This document shows, piece by piece, positions 26,330 to 40,200 of a DNA stretch of 64,000 nucleotides. The DNA comes from Calliopsis andreniformis. Lineage: Eukaryota > Arthropoda > Insecta > Hymenoptera > Andrenidae. Position 1 is the stretch's first letter. Every line of letters starts with the position of its first letter. The stretch covers positions 4,712,001 through 4,776,000 of the forward strand of contig NW_027480450.1 in assembly GCF_051401765.1 (NCBI RefSeq), written 5' to 3'. The translations under genes were made by a program, and so were the position numbers. The notes below the pieces were generated by a model, which had not been told where the DNA came from, ran no database searches, and saw nothing but the letters and a program-made list of their open reading frames with translations.

Positions 26330-29300
26330 GCCTCAGTCCTCAATCCTCAATCCTCAATCCTCAAACCTCAATCCTGAATCCTCAATACTCAATCCTCAAT
26401 CCTCAGTCATGAATACTCAATCTTCAATACTCAATCCTCAATCCTCAATCCTCAATCCTCAATCCTCAATCCTCAGTCATCAATCCTCAATCTTCAATAC
26501 TCAATCGTCAATCCTCAGTCCTCAATCCTCAATCCTCAATCCTCGTTCCTCAAACCTCAATCCTCAACCCTCAGTCCTCATCCTCAATTCTCAATTCTCA
26601 ATCCTCAATCCTCAATCCCCAATCCTTAATCTTCAATCCTCAATCCTCAATCCTCAATCTTCAATCCTCAACACTCAATCTTCAGTCCTCAATCCTCAAT
26701 CCTCAATCCTCAATCCTCAATCCTCAATCCTCAATCCTCAATCCACGATCTTCAATCCTCAATACTCAATCTTCAATCCTCAATCCTCAATCGTAATCCT
26801 CTATCCTCAATCCTCAACCCTCAGTCGTCAGTCTTCAATCCTCAATACTCAATATTCAATTCTCAATCCTCAATTCTCAATCCTCAATCCTCGTTCTTCA
26901 ATCCTCAATACCCAATCCTCAATCTTCAATCCTCAATCCTCAATCCTCAATCCTCAATCCTCAACCCTCAGTCCTCAGTCCTCAAATCTCAATCCCGAAT
27001 CCTCAATCCTGAATCCTCAATCTTCAAACCTCAATCCACAATCATCAATCCTCATCACTCGACCCTGAACACTCAGTCCTCAATATTCAATCCTCAATCC
27101 TCAATCCTCAATCTTCAATCCTCAATACTCAACCTTCAATCCTCAATCCTCAATTCTCAGTCCTCAATACACAATCGTCAATCGTCAATCCTCAATCCGC
27201 AATCGTCAATCTTCGATCCTCAATCCACAACCCTCAATCCTCAATCCTCAATCTTGAATCCACGATACTCAATCTTCAATCCTCAATCCTCAATCCTCAA
27301 TCCTCAATCCTCAATCCTCAATCCTCAATCCTCAATCCTCAGTCCTCAATCCTCAGTCCTCAAACCTCAATCCTGAATCCTCAATCCTCAGACCTCAAAC
27401 ATCAATACTCACCCCTCAGTCCTCGTCCTCAATCCACAACCCTCAATCCTGAATCCTCAATCCTGAATCCTCAATCTTCAGCCCTCAGTCCTCAACAATC
27501 ACTCGTCAATCCTCAATTCTCAATGGAGTATCCTCAATTCATAGTTTTCAATACTCAATACTCAATCTGCAATCTTCAAATCTCTATCCACAAACATCAA
27601 TTCTCATCACTCAACCCTCAACACTCAGTCCCCAGTCCTCAATCTTCAATCCTCAATGCTCAATCCTCAATACTCAATCCTCAATCCTCAGTCCTCAATC
27701 TTCAACCCTCAATCCTCAAACCTCAACCCTCAACCGTCAGTTCTCGTCCTCAATCCTCAACCCCCAATCCTCAATCCTCAATCTTCAATCACCAATACTC
27801 AATCTTCAGTCCTCAATCCTCAATCCTCAATCCTCAATCCTCAAACCTCAATATTCAACACAAAACCCTCAACCATCAATCCCCAATACTCAGCCATCAA
27901 TCGTCAATTCTCAATACTCAATAGAATATCCTGAAATCTCATGTTTCAATACCCAATCCACAATATTCAATAATCAAATCTCAATCCTCAAACATCAATT
28001 CTCAACACTCAACCCTCAACACTCAGTCCTCTCTCTTCAATCCTCCATCCTCAACCCTCAATCCTCAAGCGTCAATCCTCAATCCTCAATCCTCAATACT
28101 CAACCATCAATCCTTAATTCTCAATACTCAACAGAATATCCTGAATTTTCAGGATTCAATACTCAAACCTCAATCCTCAACCCTCAGCCCTCATTCTCAA
28201 TCCTCAATCCTCAATCCTCAATCCTCAATATTCAATCCCCAATAATCAATCTTCAGTCCTCAATCCCCAGACCTCAATCTTCAATCCTCAATGCACAATC
28301 CTCAATCCTCAAGCCTCAGTCCTCAATCCCCAATCCTGAACACTCAAACCTCAATCCTCAACCGCCAGCCCTCGTCCTCAATCCTCAATACTCAATCCTC
28401 AATCCTCAATGTTCAATCCGCAATACCCAATCCTCAATCCTCAATCGTCAATCTTCAATCTTCAATACTCAATCTTCAATCCTCAATCCTCAATCCTCAA
28501 TACTCAATCCTCAATCCTCAATCCTCAATCATCAATCCTCAATACTCAATCTTCAATCCTCAATCCTCAGTCCTCAAACCTCAATTCTGAATCCTCAATA
28601 CTCAATCTTCAACCCTCAATCCTCCGTCCTCAATACTAAGCCATCAATCCTCAATTCTCAATACTCAATAGAATATCCTGAATTCGCAGGATTCAATACT
28701 CAAACCTCAATCCTCAACCCTCAGCCCTCATCCTCCATCCCCAATACTCAATCCTCAATCCTCAATGTTCAATCCGCAATACCCAATCCGCAATCTACAA
28801 TCCTCAATCCTCAATCATCAATCCTCAATCCTCAATCCTCAATCGTCAGTCCTCAGACCTCAATCCTGAATCCTCAACCGTGAACCCTCAATCTTCAGCC
28901 ATCAGTACTCAACAATCAGTTGTCAATACTCAATCCTCAATAGAATATCCTCAATTCACAGTTTTGAATACTCAATACTCAATCTGCAATCTTCAAATCT
29001 CTATCCACAAACATCAATTCTCATCACTCAACCCTCAACACTCAGTCCTCAATCTTCAATCCTCAATCCTCAATCCTCAATCTTCATTCCTCAATACTCA
29101 ATCTTCAATACTCTATCCTCAATTCCCAATCCTCAATACTCAATACACAATCGTCAATCCGCAATCCCAAATCCTCTATCTTTAACACTCAATCCTCAAT
29201 CCTCAATCCTCAATCCTCAATCTTCAATCCTAAATACTCAATCTTCAATCCTCAATCCTCAATCCTCAAACCTCAACCCTCAATCCTCTATCCTCAATCT

Positions 29301-29767
29301 TCAATCCTCAATCCTCAATCCTCAACCCTCAATCTTGAATCCTCAATAATCAATCTCCAATCCTAGATCCTCAATCCCCAATCCACAATCCTTAATCCTC
29401 AATCCTCAATCCTCAATCCTCAAGCCTCTGCCCTCAATCCTCAATTCTCAATCCTCAATCCGCAATCCTCAATCCTCAATTCTCAGTCATCAATCCTCAA
29501 TCTTCAATACTCAATCGTCAAACTTCAATCCTCAATACACAATCTTCAATCCCCAATCCTCAATCCTCAATCCTCAATCCTCAATCCTCAATCATCAATC
29601 CTCAACCTTCAATACTCAATCCTCAATCCTCGTTCCTCAAACCTCAATCCTCAACCCTCAGTCCTCATCCTCAATTCTCAATTCTCAATCCTCAATCCTC
29701 AATCCCCAATCCTCAATCTTCAATCCTCAATCCTCAGTCCTCAATCCTTAATCCTCAATCTTCAATC
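26330..29767 (+). repeat. Mosaic segment, modules shared with the 6.3-kb unit
   Basis: Heptamer array with B blocks at 27,526 (GGAGTATCC form) and 28,943, E at 27,924, and A at 28,134 and 28,671. The A-B pair at 28,671/28,943 has the same spacing (272-273 bp) as 14,342/14,615. The following 700 bp resemble 17,675-18,400. There is no unique sequence or credible gene. Confidence 0.85.
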
Positions 29768-32017
29768 CTCAATCTCCAGCCCACAATCTTCAATCCTCGA
29801 TCTGCAGTCCTCAACCTTCGATCCTCCATGCTCAATCCTCAATCCTCAAGCCTCAGTCCTCAATCCTCAATCCTCAATCCTCATACCTCAATCCTGAATC
29901 CTCAATACTCAATCCTCAATCCTCAGTCATGAATACTCAATCTTTAATACTCAATCCTCAATCCTCAATCCTCAATCCTCAATCCTCAGTCATCAATCCT
30001 CAATCTTCAATACTCAATCGTCAATCCTCAGTCCTCAATCCTCAATCCTCAATCCTCGTTCCTCAAACCTCAATCCTCAACCCTCAGTCCTCATCCTCAA
30101 TTCTCAATTCTCAATCCTCAATCCTCAATCCCCAATCCTCAATCTTCAATCCTCAATCCTCACTCCTCAATCTTCAATCCTCAATACTCAGTCTTCAGTC
30201 CTCAATCCTCAATCCTCAATACTCAATCCTCAATCCTCAATCCTCAATCTTCAATCCACAATCTTCAATCCTCAATACTCAATCTTCAATCCTCAATCCT
30301 CAATCCTCAATCCTCAATCCTCAATCCTCAACCCTCAGTCGTCAGTCTTCAATCCTCAATACTCAATATTCAATTCTCAATCCTCAATTCTCAATCCTGA
30401 ATCCTCGTTCTTCAATCCTCAATACCCAATCCTCAATCTTCAATCCTCAATCCTAAATCCTCAATCCTCAATCTTGAATCCTCAATAATCAATCTCCAAT
30501 CCTAGATCTTCAATCCGCAATCCTCAATCCTTAATCCTCAATCTTCAATCCTCAATCTCCAGTCCTCAATCTTCAATCCTCAATCTCCAGTCCTCAATCT
30601 TCAATCCTCCATGCTCATTCCTCAATCCTCAAGCCTCAGTCCTCAATCGTCAATCCTCAATCCTCAAACCTCAATCCTGAATACTCAATCATCAATCCTC
30701 AATCCTCAGTCATGAATACTAAATCTTCAATACTCAATCCTCAATCCTCAATCCTCAATCCTCAATCCTCAGTCATCAATCCTCAGTCTTCAATACTAAA
30801 TCGTCAATCCTCAGTCCTCAATCCTCAATCCACAATCCTCGTTCCTCAAACCTCAATCCTCAAACCTCAGTCCTCATCCTCAATTCTCAATTCTCAATCC
30901 TCAATCCTCAATCCTCAATCTTCAATCCTCAATCCTCAATCCTCAAACCTCAGCCCTCAACCGTCAGTTCTCGTCCTCAATCCTCAACCCCCAATCCTCA
31001 ATCCTCAATCTTCAATCATCAATACTCAATCATCAGTCCTCAATCCTCAATCCTCAATCCTCAATCCTCAAACCTCAATATTCAACACAAAACCCTCAAC
31101 CATGAATCCCCAATACTCAGCCTTCAATCCTCAATTCTCAATACTCAATAGAATATCCTGAAATCTCATGTTTCAATACCCAATCCACAATATTCAATAA
31201 TCAAATCTCAATCCTCAAACATCAATTCTCAACACTCAACCCTCAACACTCAGTCCTCTCTCTTCAATCCTCCAACCTCAACCCTCAATCCTCAAGCGTC
31301 AATACTCAATCCTCAATCCTCAATACTCAACCATCAATCGTCAATCCTCAATCCCCAATCCTCAATCTTCAATCCTCAATCTTCAATCCTCAATCCCCAG
31401 TCCTCAATCTTCAATCCTCAATACTCAATCTTCAATCCTCAATCCTCAGTCCGCAAACCTCAATTCTGAATCCTCAATCCTGAATCCTCAATCTTCAGCC
31501 TTCAGTCCTCAACAATCAGTTGTCAATACTCAATCCTCAATAGAATATACTCAATTCACTGCATTCAATTCTCAATACTCAATCTGCAATCTTCAAACCT
31601 CTATCCACAAACATCAATTCTCATCACTCAACCCTCAACACTCAGTCCTCAATGTTCAATCCTCAATCCTCAATTCTCAATCTTCAATCCTCAATACTGT
31701 ATCTTCAATCCTCAATCATCAATCCTCAATCCTCAATCCTGAATCCTCACTCTTCAATAGTCAGTCCCCAATCCTCAGTCTTCAATCGTCAACCCTCATT
31801 CCTCAATCCTCAATCCTCAATCCTCAATCTTCAAACCTCAATACTCAATCTTCATTCCTCAATCCTCAATCCTCAAACCTCAGCCCTCATTCTCAGTCCT
31901 CAATACTCAATCCTCAATCCTCAATATTCAATCCTCAATACTCAATCTTCAATCTTCAATCCTCAATCCTCAATCCACAATCCTCAATCCACAGTCATCA
32001 ATCCTCAGTCTTCAATA
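29768..32017 (+). repeat. 2,250-bp tandem duplication, copy 1
   Basis: This matches 32,018-34,267 at offset 2,250. E at 31,151 pairs with 33,401 and B at 31,543 with 33,793. I noticed only about four base differences: CAGTCGTC versus CAGTAGTC at about 30,337/32,587, GCGTCAATA versus GCGTCAATC at about 31,300/33,550, CAGCCTTC versus CAGCCCTC at about 31,498/33,748, and AATCTTC versus AATTTTC at about 31,588/33,838. I count four 6-mers (near 30,085, 30,866, 30,970 and 31,887), and 322 x 7 minus 4 gives 2,250. Confidence 0.92.
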
Positions 32018-34274
32018 CTCAATCTCCAGCCCACAATCTTCAATCCTCGATCTGCAGTCCTCAACCTTCGATCCTCCATGCTCAATCCTCAATCCTCAAG
32101 CCTCAGTCCTCAATCCTCAATCCTCAATCCTCATACCTCAATCCTGAATCCTCAATACTCAATCCTCAATCCTCAGTCATGAATACTCAATCTTTAATAC
32201 TCAATCCTCAATCCTCAATCCTCAATCCTCAATCCTCAGTCATCAATCCTCAATCTTCAATACTCAATCGTCAATCCTCAGTCCTCAATCCTCAATCCTC
32301 AATCCTCGTTCCTCAAACCTCAATCCTCAACCCTCAGTCCTCATCCTCAATTCTCAATTCTCAATCCTCAATCCTCAATCCCCAATCCTCAATCTTCAAT
32401 CCTCAATCCTCACTCCTCAATCTTCAATCCTCAATACTCAGTCTTCAGTCCTCAATCCTCAATCCTCAATACTCAATCCTCAATCCTCAATCCTCAATCT
32501 TCAATCCACAATCTTCAATCCTCAATACTCAATCTTCAATCCTCAATCCTCAATCCTCAATCCTCAATCCTCAATCCTCAACCCTCAGTAGTCAGTCTTC
32601 AATCCTCAATACTCAATATTCAATTCTCAATCCTCAATTCTCAATCCTGAATCCTCGTTCTTCAATCCTCAATACCCAATCCTCAATCTTCAATCCTCAA
32701 TCCTAAATCCTCAATCCTCAATCTTGAATCCTCAATAATCAATCTCCAATCCTAGATCTTCAATCCGCAATCCTCAATCCTTAATCCTCAATCTTCAATC
32801 CTCAATCTCCAGTCCTCAATCTTCAATCCTCAATCTCCAGTCCTCAATCTTCAATCCTCCATGCTCATTCCTCAATCCTCAAGCCTCAGTCCTCAATCGT
32901 CAATCCTCAATCCTCAAACCTCAATCCTGAATACTCAATCATCAATCCTCAATCCTCAGTCATGAATACTAAATCTTCAATACTCAATCCTCAATCCTCA
33001 ATCCTCAATCCTCAATCCTCAGTCATCAATCCTCAGTCTTCAATACTAAATCGTCAATCCTCAGTCCTCAATCCTCAATCCACAATCCTCGTTCCTCAAA
33101 CCTCAATCCTCAAACCTCAGTCCTCATCCTCAATTCTCAATTCTCAATCCTCAATCCTCAATCCTCAATCTTCAATCCTCAATCCTCAATCCTCAAACCT
33201 CAGCCCTCAACCGTCAGTTCTCGTCCTCAATCCTCAACCCCCAATCCTCAATCCTCAATCTTCAATCATCAATACTCAATCATCAGTCCTCAATCCTCAA
33301 TCCTCAATCCTCAATCCTCAAACCTCAATATTCAACACAAAACCCTCAACCATGAATCCCCAATACTCAGCCTTCAATCCTCAATTCTCAATACTCAATA
33401 GAATATCCTGAAATCTCATGTTTCAATACCCAATCCACAATATTCAATAATCAAATCTCAATCCTCAAACATCAATTCTCAACACTCAACCCTCAACACT
33501 CAGTCCTCTCTCTTCAATCCTCCAACCTCAACCCTCAATCCTCAAGCGTCAATCCTCAATCCTCAATCCTCAATACTCAACCATCAATCGTCAATCCTCA
33601 ATCCCCAATCCTCAATCTTCAATCCTCAATCTTCAATCCTCAATCCCCAGTCCTCAATCTTCAATCCTCAATACTCAATCTTCAATCCTCAATCCTCAGT
33701 CCGCAAACCTCAATTCTGAATCCTCAATCCTGAATCCTCAATCTTCAGCCCTCAGTCCTCAACAATCAGTTGTCAATACTCAATCCTCAATAGAATATAC
33801 TCAATTCACTGCATTCAATTCTCAATACTCAATCTGCAATTTTCAAACCTCTATCCACAAACATCAATTCTCATCACTCAACCCTCAACACTCAGTCCTC
33901 AATGTTCAATCCTCAATCCTCAATTCTCAATCTTCAATCCTCAATACTGTATCTTCAATCCTCAATCATCAATCCTCAATCCTCAATCCTGAATCCTCAC
34001 TCTTCAATAGTCAGTCCCCAATCCTCAGTCTTCAATCGTCAACCCTCATTCCTCAATCCTCAATCCTCAATCCTCAATCTTCAAACCTCAATACTCAATC
34101 TTCATTCCTCAATCCTCAATCCTCAAACCTCAGCCCTCATTCTCAGTCCTCAATACTCAATCCTCAATCCTCAATATTCAATCCTCAATACTCAATCTTC
34201 AATCTTCAATCCTCAATCCTCAATCCACAATCCTCAATCCACAGTCATCAATCCTCAGTCTTCAATACTCAATC
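32018..34274 (+). repeat. 2,250-bp tandem duplication, copy 2
   Basis: Second copy. It diverges from copy 1 after about 34,274, where TCAATCG replaces the TCAATCT that marks the copy junction at about 32,018. The junction falls inside ordinary heptamers shared by both ends, which fits homologous unequal exchange. Confidence 0.92.
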
Positions 34275-37200
34275 GTCAATCCTCAGTCCTCAGTCATCAA
34301 TCTTCAATCCTCGTTCCTCAAACCTCAATCCTCAACCCTCAGTCCTCATCCTCAATTTTCAATTCTCAATCCTCAATCCTCAATCCTCAATCCTTAATCC
34401 TCAATCTTCAATCCTCAATCCCCAGTCCTGAATCTGCAATCCTCAGTGCTAAATCCTCAATCCTCAAGCCTCAGTCCTCAATCCTCAAGCGTCAATCCTC
34501 AATCCTCAATCCTCAATCCTCAACCCTCAATCCTCAGTCCTCAAACCTCAATCCCGAATCCTCAATCCTGAATCCTGAATCCGCAGACTTCAGTCCTCAA
34601 AAATCAATTGTCAATCCTCAATCCTCAATAGAATATCCTCAATTCACAGTTTTCAATACTCAATCCCCATTCTTAAATCTTCAAATCTTAATCCACAAAC
34701 ATCAGTTCTCATCACTCAACCCTCAACACTCAGTCCTCAATCTTCAATCCTCAATCCTCAATCCTCAGTCCTCAATCTTCAATACTCAATGCACAATCTT
34801 CAATCCTCAATCCTCAATTCTCAATCACCTATACTCAATCCTCAATCGTCAATACTCAATCCCCAATCCTCAATCGTCAATCCTCAATCCTCAATCCTCA
34901 ATCCTCAATAGCCAATCCTCAATCTTCAATCCTCAATCCTAAATCCTCAATTCCCAACCCTCAATCCTCAGACCTCAGTCCTCAAACCTCAATCCTCAAA
35001 CCTCAGCCCTAATCCTCAATCCTCAATCCTCAATCCTCAACACTCAATCTTCAATCCTCAATACTCAATCCTCAATCCTCAGTCCTCAGTCCCCAAACCT
35101 CAACTCTGAATCTTCAATCCTGAACCCTCTATCTTCAGCCCTCAGTCCTCAACAATCAGTCGTCAATACTCAATCCTCAATAGAATATCCTCAATTCAGA
35201 GTATTCAATACTCAATACTCAATCTGCAATCTTCAAACCTCTATCCACAAACATCAATTCTCACCACTCAACCCTCAACACCCAGTCCTCAATGTTCAAT
35301 CCTCAATCCTCAGTTCTCAATCTTCAATTCTCAATACTGTATCTCAATCCTCAATCCTCAATCCTCAATACTCAATCCTCAATCCTCAACCTTCAATCCT
35401 CAATACTCAATCTTCAATCCTCAATCCTCAATCCCCAATCCTCAATCCTCAATCCTCAATATTCAATCCTGAATACTCAATCTTCAATCCTCAATCCTCA
35501 ATCCTCAATCCTCAATCCTCAATCCTCAGTCATCAATCCTCAATCTTCAATACTCAATCGTCAATCCTCAGACCTCAATCCTCGATCCTCAATCCTCGTT
35601 CCTCAAACCTCAATCCTCAACCCTCAGTCCTCATCCTCAATTCTCAATCCTCAATCCTCTATCCTCAATCCTCAATCTTGAATCGTCAATAATCAATCTC
35701 TAATCCTGGATCTTCAATCCCCAATCCTCAATCCTTAGTCCTCAATCTTCAATCCTCAATCCCCAGTCCTCAATCTTCAATCCTCAATGCTCAATCCTCA
35801 ATCCTCAAGCCTCAGTCCTCAATCCTCAATCCTCAATCCTCAAACCTCAATCCTCGACCGTCAGTCCTCGTCCTCAAACCTCAATCCCGAATCCTCAATC
35901 CTGAATCCTCAATCTTCAGGCCTCAGTCCTCAAAAATCCATTGTCAATCCTCAATCCTCAATAGAATATCCTCAATTCACAGTTTCTAATACTCAGTCCC
36001 CATTCATCAATCTTCAAATCTCAATCCACAAACATCAATTCTCATCATTCAACCCTCAACACTCAGTCCTCAATCTTCAATCCTCAGTCATCAATCCTCA
36101 ATCTTCAATACTCAATCGTCAATCCTCAGTCCTCAATCCTCGATCCTCAATCCTCGTTCCTCAAACCTCAATCCTCAACCCTCAGTCCTCATCCTCAATC
36201 CTCAATCCTCAATCCTCAATCCTCAATCTTGAATCCACAATAATCAATCTCCAATCCTAGATCCTCAATTCCCAATCCTCAATCCTTAATCCTCAATCTT
36301 CAATCCTCAATCCCCAGTCCTCAATCTTCAATCCTCAATGCTCAATCCTCAATCCTCAAGCCTCAGTCCTCAATCCTCAATCCTCAATCCTCAAACCTCA
36401 ATCCTCAATCCTCAATATTCAATACTCAATCCTCAATCCTCAATCCTCAGTCCTCAAACGTCAATTCTGAATCCTCAATACTCAATCTTCAACCCTCAAA
36501 CCTCAAACCTCAATCCTCAACCGTCAGTTCTCGTCCTCAATCTTCAATCCTTAATCCCCAATCCTCAATATTCAATCCTCAATACTCAATCTTCAATCCT
36601 CAAACCTCAATCCTCAATCCTCAGTCATCAATCCTCAATCTTCAATACTCAATCGTCACCCCTCAGTCCTCAATCCTCTATTCTCAATCCTCGTTCCTCA
36701 AACCTCTATCCTCAACCCTCAGTCCTCATCCTCAGTTCTCAATTCTCAATCCTCAATCCTCAATCCTGAATCTTCAATCCTCAATAATCGATCTCCAATC
36801 ACAGATCCTCAATTCCCAATCCTCAATCCTTAATCCTCAATCTTCAAACCTCAATCCCCAGTACTCAATCTTCAATCCTCAATGCTCAACCCTCAATTAT
36901 CAATCCTCAGTCCTCAATCCTCAATCCTCAGTCCTCAAACCTCAATCCTCAACAGTTAGTCCTCGTCCTCAATCCTCAACCCTCAATCCACAATCATCAA
37001 TACTCAATCTTCAATCCTCAATCTTCAATCCTCAATACTCAATCTTCAATCCTCAATCCTCAATTCTGAATGCACAATACTCAATACTCAATCGTCAATC
37101 CTCAATCCTCAATCCTCAATCCTCAATCCTCAGTCATCAATCCTCAATCTTCAATACTCAATCGTCAATCCTCAGTCCTCAATCCTCAATCCTCAATCCT

Positions 37201-40200
37201 CGTTCCTCAGGCCTCAATCCTCAACCCTCAGTCCTCATCCTCAGTTATCAATTCTCAATCATCAATGCTCAATCCTCAATCTTCAACCCTCAGTCCCCAA
37301 TCCTGAATCCCCAATCCTCAATCCTCAACCTTCAATCCTCAATACTCAATCTTCAATCCTCAATCCTCAATCGTCAATCCTCAATTCTCAATCCTCAATC
37401 ATCAATCCTCAATCCTCAACCCTAATTCTTCAATACTCAATACTCAATCTTCAATCCTCAACCCTCAATCCTCAATACTCAATCTTCAAACCCCAGTCCC
37501 CAATCCTGAATCCCCAATCCTCAATCCTCAACCTTCAATCCTCAATACTCAATCTTCAATCCTCAATCCTCAATCGTCAATCCTCAATTCTCAATCCTCA
37601 ATCCTCAACCCTCAATCCTCAGACCTCAAACATCAATACTCAACCCTCAGTCCTCGTCCTCAATGCACAACCCTCAATCCTCAATCCTCAATGCTCAATC
37701 AACAATATTCAATCTTCAATACCCAATCCTCAATACTCAGTCGTCAATCCTCAAGCGTTCATCCTCAATCCTCAATCCTCAACCCTCAATCCTCAGTCCT
37801 CAAACTAAATCCTGAATCCTCAACACTGAATCCCCAATCTTCAGACCTCAGTCCTCAAAAATCAATTGTCAATCCTCAATCCTCAATAGAATATCCTCAA
37901 TTCACAGTTTTCAATACTCAATCCCCATTCTTCAGTCTTCAAATCTCAATCCACAAACATCAATTCTCATCACTCAACCCTCAACACTCAGTCCTCAATC
38001 TTCAATCCTCAAACGTCAATCCTCAATCTTCAATACTCAATACTCAACCTTCAATCGTCAATCCTCAATTCTCAATCCTCAATACTCAATCCTCAATACT
38101 CAACCCTCAATCGTCAATCCTCAATCCCCAATCCTCAATCTTCAATCCTCAATACTCAATCCTCAATCCTCAATCGCCAATTCTCAATCCTCAATCCTCA
38201 ATCCGCAATCTTCAATCCTCAATCCTCAATCCTCAATCCTCAATCCTCAATCTTCAATCCTCAATTCTCAATCCTCAGTCCTCAACCCTCAATCCTCAAT
38301 CTTCAATACTCAATACTCAATCTTCAATCATCAATCCTCAATCCTCAATCCTCAATCCTCAATCGACAGTCATCAATCCTCAATACTAAACCTTCAATCC
38401 TCAATACTCAATCTTCAATCCTCAATCCTCAATCCTCAATCCTCAATCCACAATACTCAATCATCAATCCTCAACCTTCAATACTCAATCCTCAATCCTC
38501 GTTCCTCAAACCTCAATCCTCAACCCTCAGTCCCAATCCTCAATTTTCAATTCTCAATCCTCAATCCTCAATCCTCAATCATGAATCCTCAATAATCAAT
38601 CTCCAATCCTAGATCCTCAATCCCCAATCCTCAATCCTTAATCCTCAATCTTCAGTCCTCAATCTCCAGCCCACAATCTTCAATCCTCGATCTCCAGTCC
38701 TCAACCTTCAATCCTCCATGCTCAATCCTGAATCCTCAAGCCTCAGTCCTCAATCCTCAATCCTCAATCCTCAAACCTCAATCCTGAATCCTCAATACTC
38801 AATCCTCAATCCTCAGTCATGAATACTCAATCTTCAATACTCAATCCTCTATCCTCAATCCTCAATCCTCAATCCTCAATCCTCAGTCATCAATCCTCAA
38901 TCTTCAATGCTCAATCGTCAATCGTCAGTCCTCAATCCTCAATCCTCAATCCTCGTTCCTCAAACCTCAATCCTCAACCCTCAGTCCTCAATCCTCAATC
39001 CTCAATCCTCAATCCTCAACCTTCTGTCCTCAATACTCAATCTTCAATCCTCAATCCTCAATCCTCAATCCTCAATCCTCAATCCTCAACCTTCAGTCCT
39101 CAATACTCAATCTTCAATCCTCAATCCTCAATCCTCAATCCTCAATCCTCGTTCCTCAAACCTCAATCCTCAACCCTCAGTCCTCAATCCTCAATCCTCA
39201 ATCCTCAATCCTCAACCTTCTGTCCTCAATACTCAATCTTCAATCCTCAATCCTCAATCCTCAATCCTCAATCCTCAATCCTCAATCCTCAATCCTCAAT
39301 CCTCAATCCTCAATCCTCAATCCTCAATTTCAACCCTCAATACTCAATCTTCAATTCTCAATCCTCAATCCTCAATCCTCAATCCTCATTCTTCAAACCT
39401 CAATACCCAATCCACAATCTCCAATCCCCAATCCTCAATCCTCAATTCTCAATCCTCAATCCTCAATCCTCAGACCTCAAACATCAAAACTTACCCCTCA
39501 GTCCTCGTACTCAATCCACAACCCTCAATCCTGAATCCTCAATCTTCAATCATCAATATTCAATCTTCAATCCTCAATCCTCAATCCTCAGTCCTCAATC
39601 CTCAGTCCTCAAACCTAAATCCTGAATCCTCAATCCTGAATCCTCAACCTTCAGCCCTCAGTCCTCAACAATCACTCGTCAATCCTCAATCCTCAATAGA
39701 GTATCCTCAATTCATAGTTTTCAATACTCAATACTCAATCTGCAATCATCAAATCTCTATTCACAAACATCAATTCTCATCACTCAACCCTCAACACTCA
39801 GTCCCCTGTCCTCAATCTTCAATCCTCAATGCGCAATCCTCAATACTCAATCCTCAATCCTCAGTCCTCAATCTTCAAACCTCAATCCTCAAACCTCAAC
39901 CCTCAACCGTCAGTTCTCGTCCTCAATCCTCAACCCCCAATCCTCAATCCTCAATCTTCAATCATCAATACTCAATCTTCAGTCCTCAATCCTCAATCCT
40001 CAATCCTCAATCCTCAAACCTCAATATTCAACACAAAACCCTCAACCATCAATCCCCAATACTCAGCCATCAATCCTCAATTCTCAATCCTCAATATTCA
40101 ATCCTCAATCCTCAATCTTCAATCCTCAGTCCCCAACCCTCAATCTTCAATCCTCAATCCTCAATCCTCAATCCTCAATCCTCAATCCTCAACCTTCAGT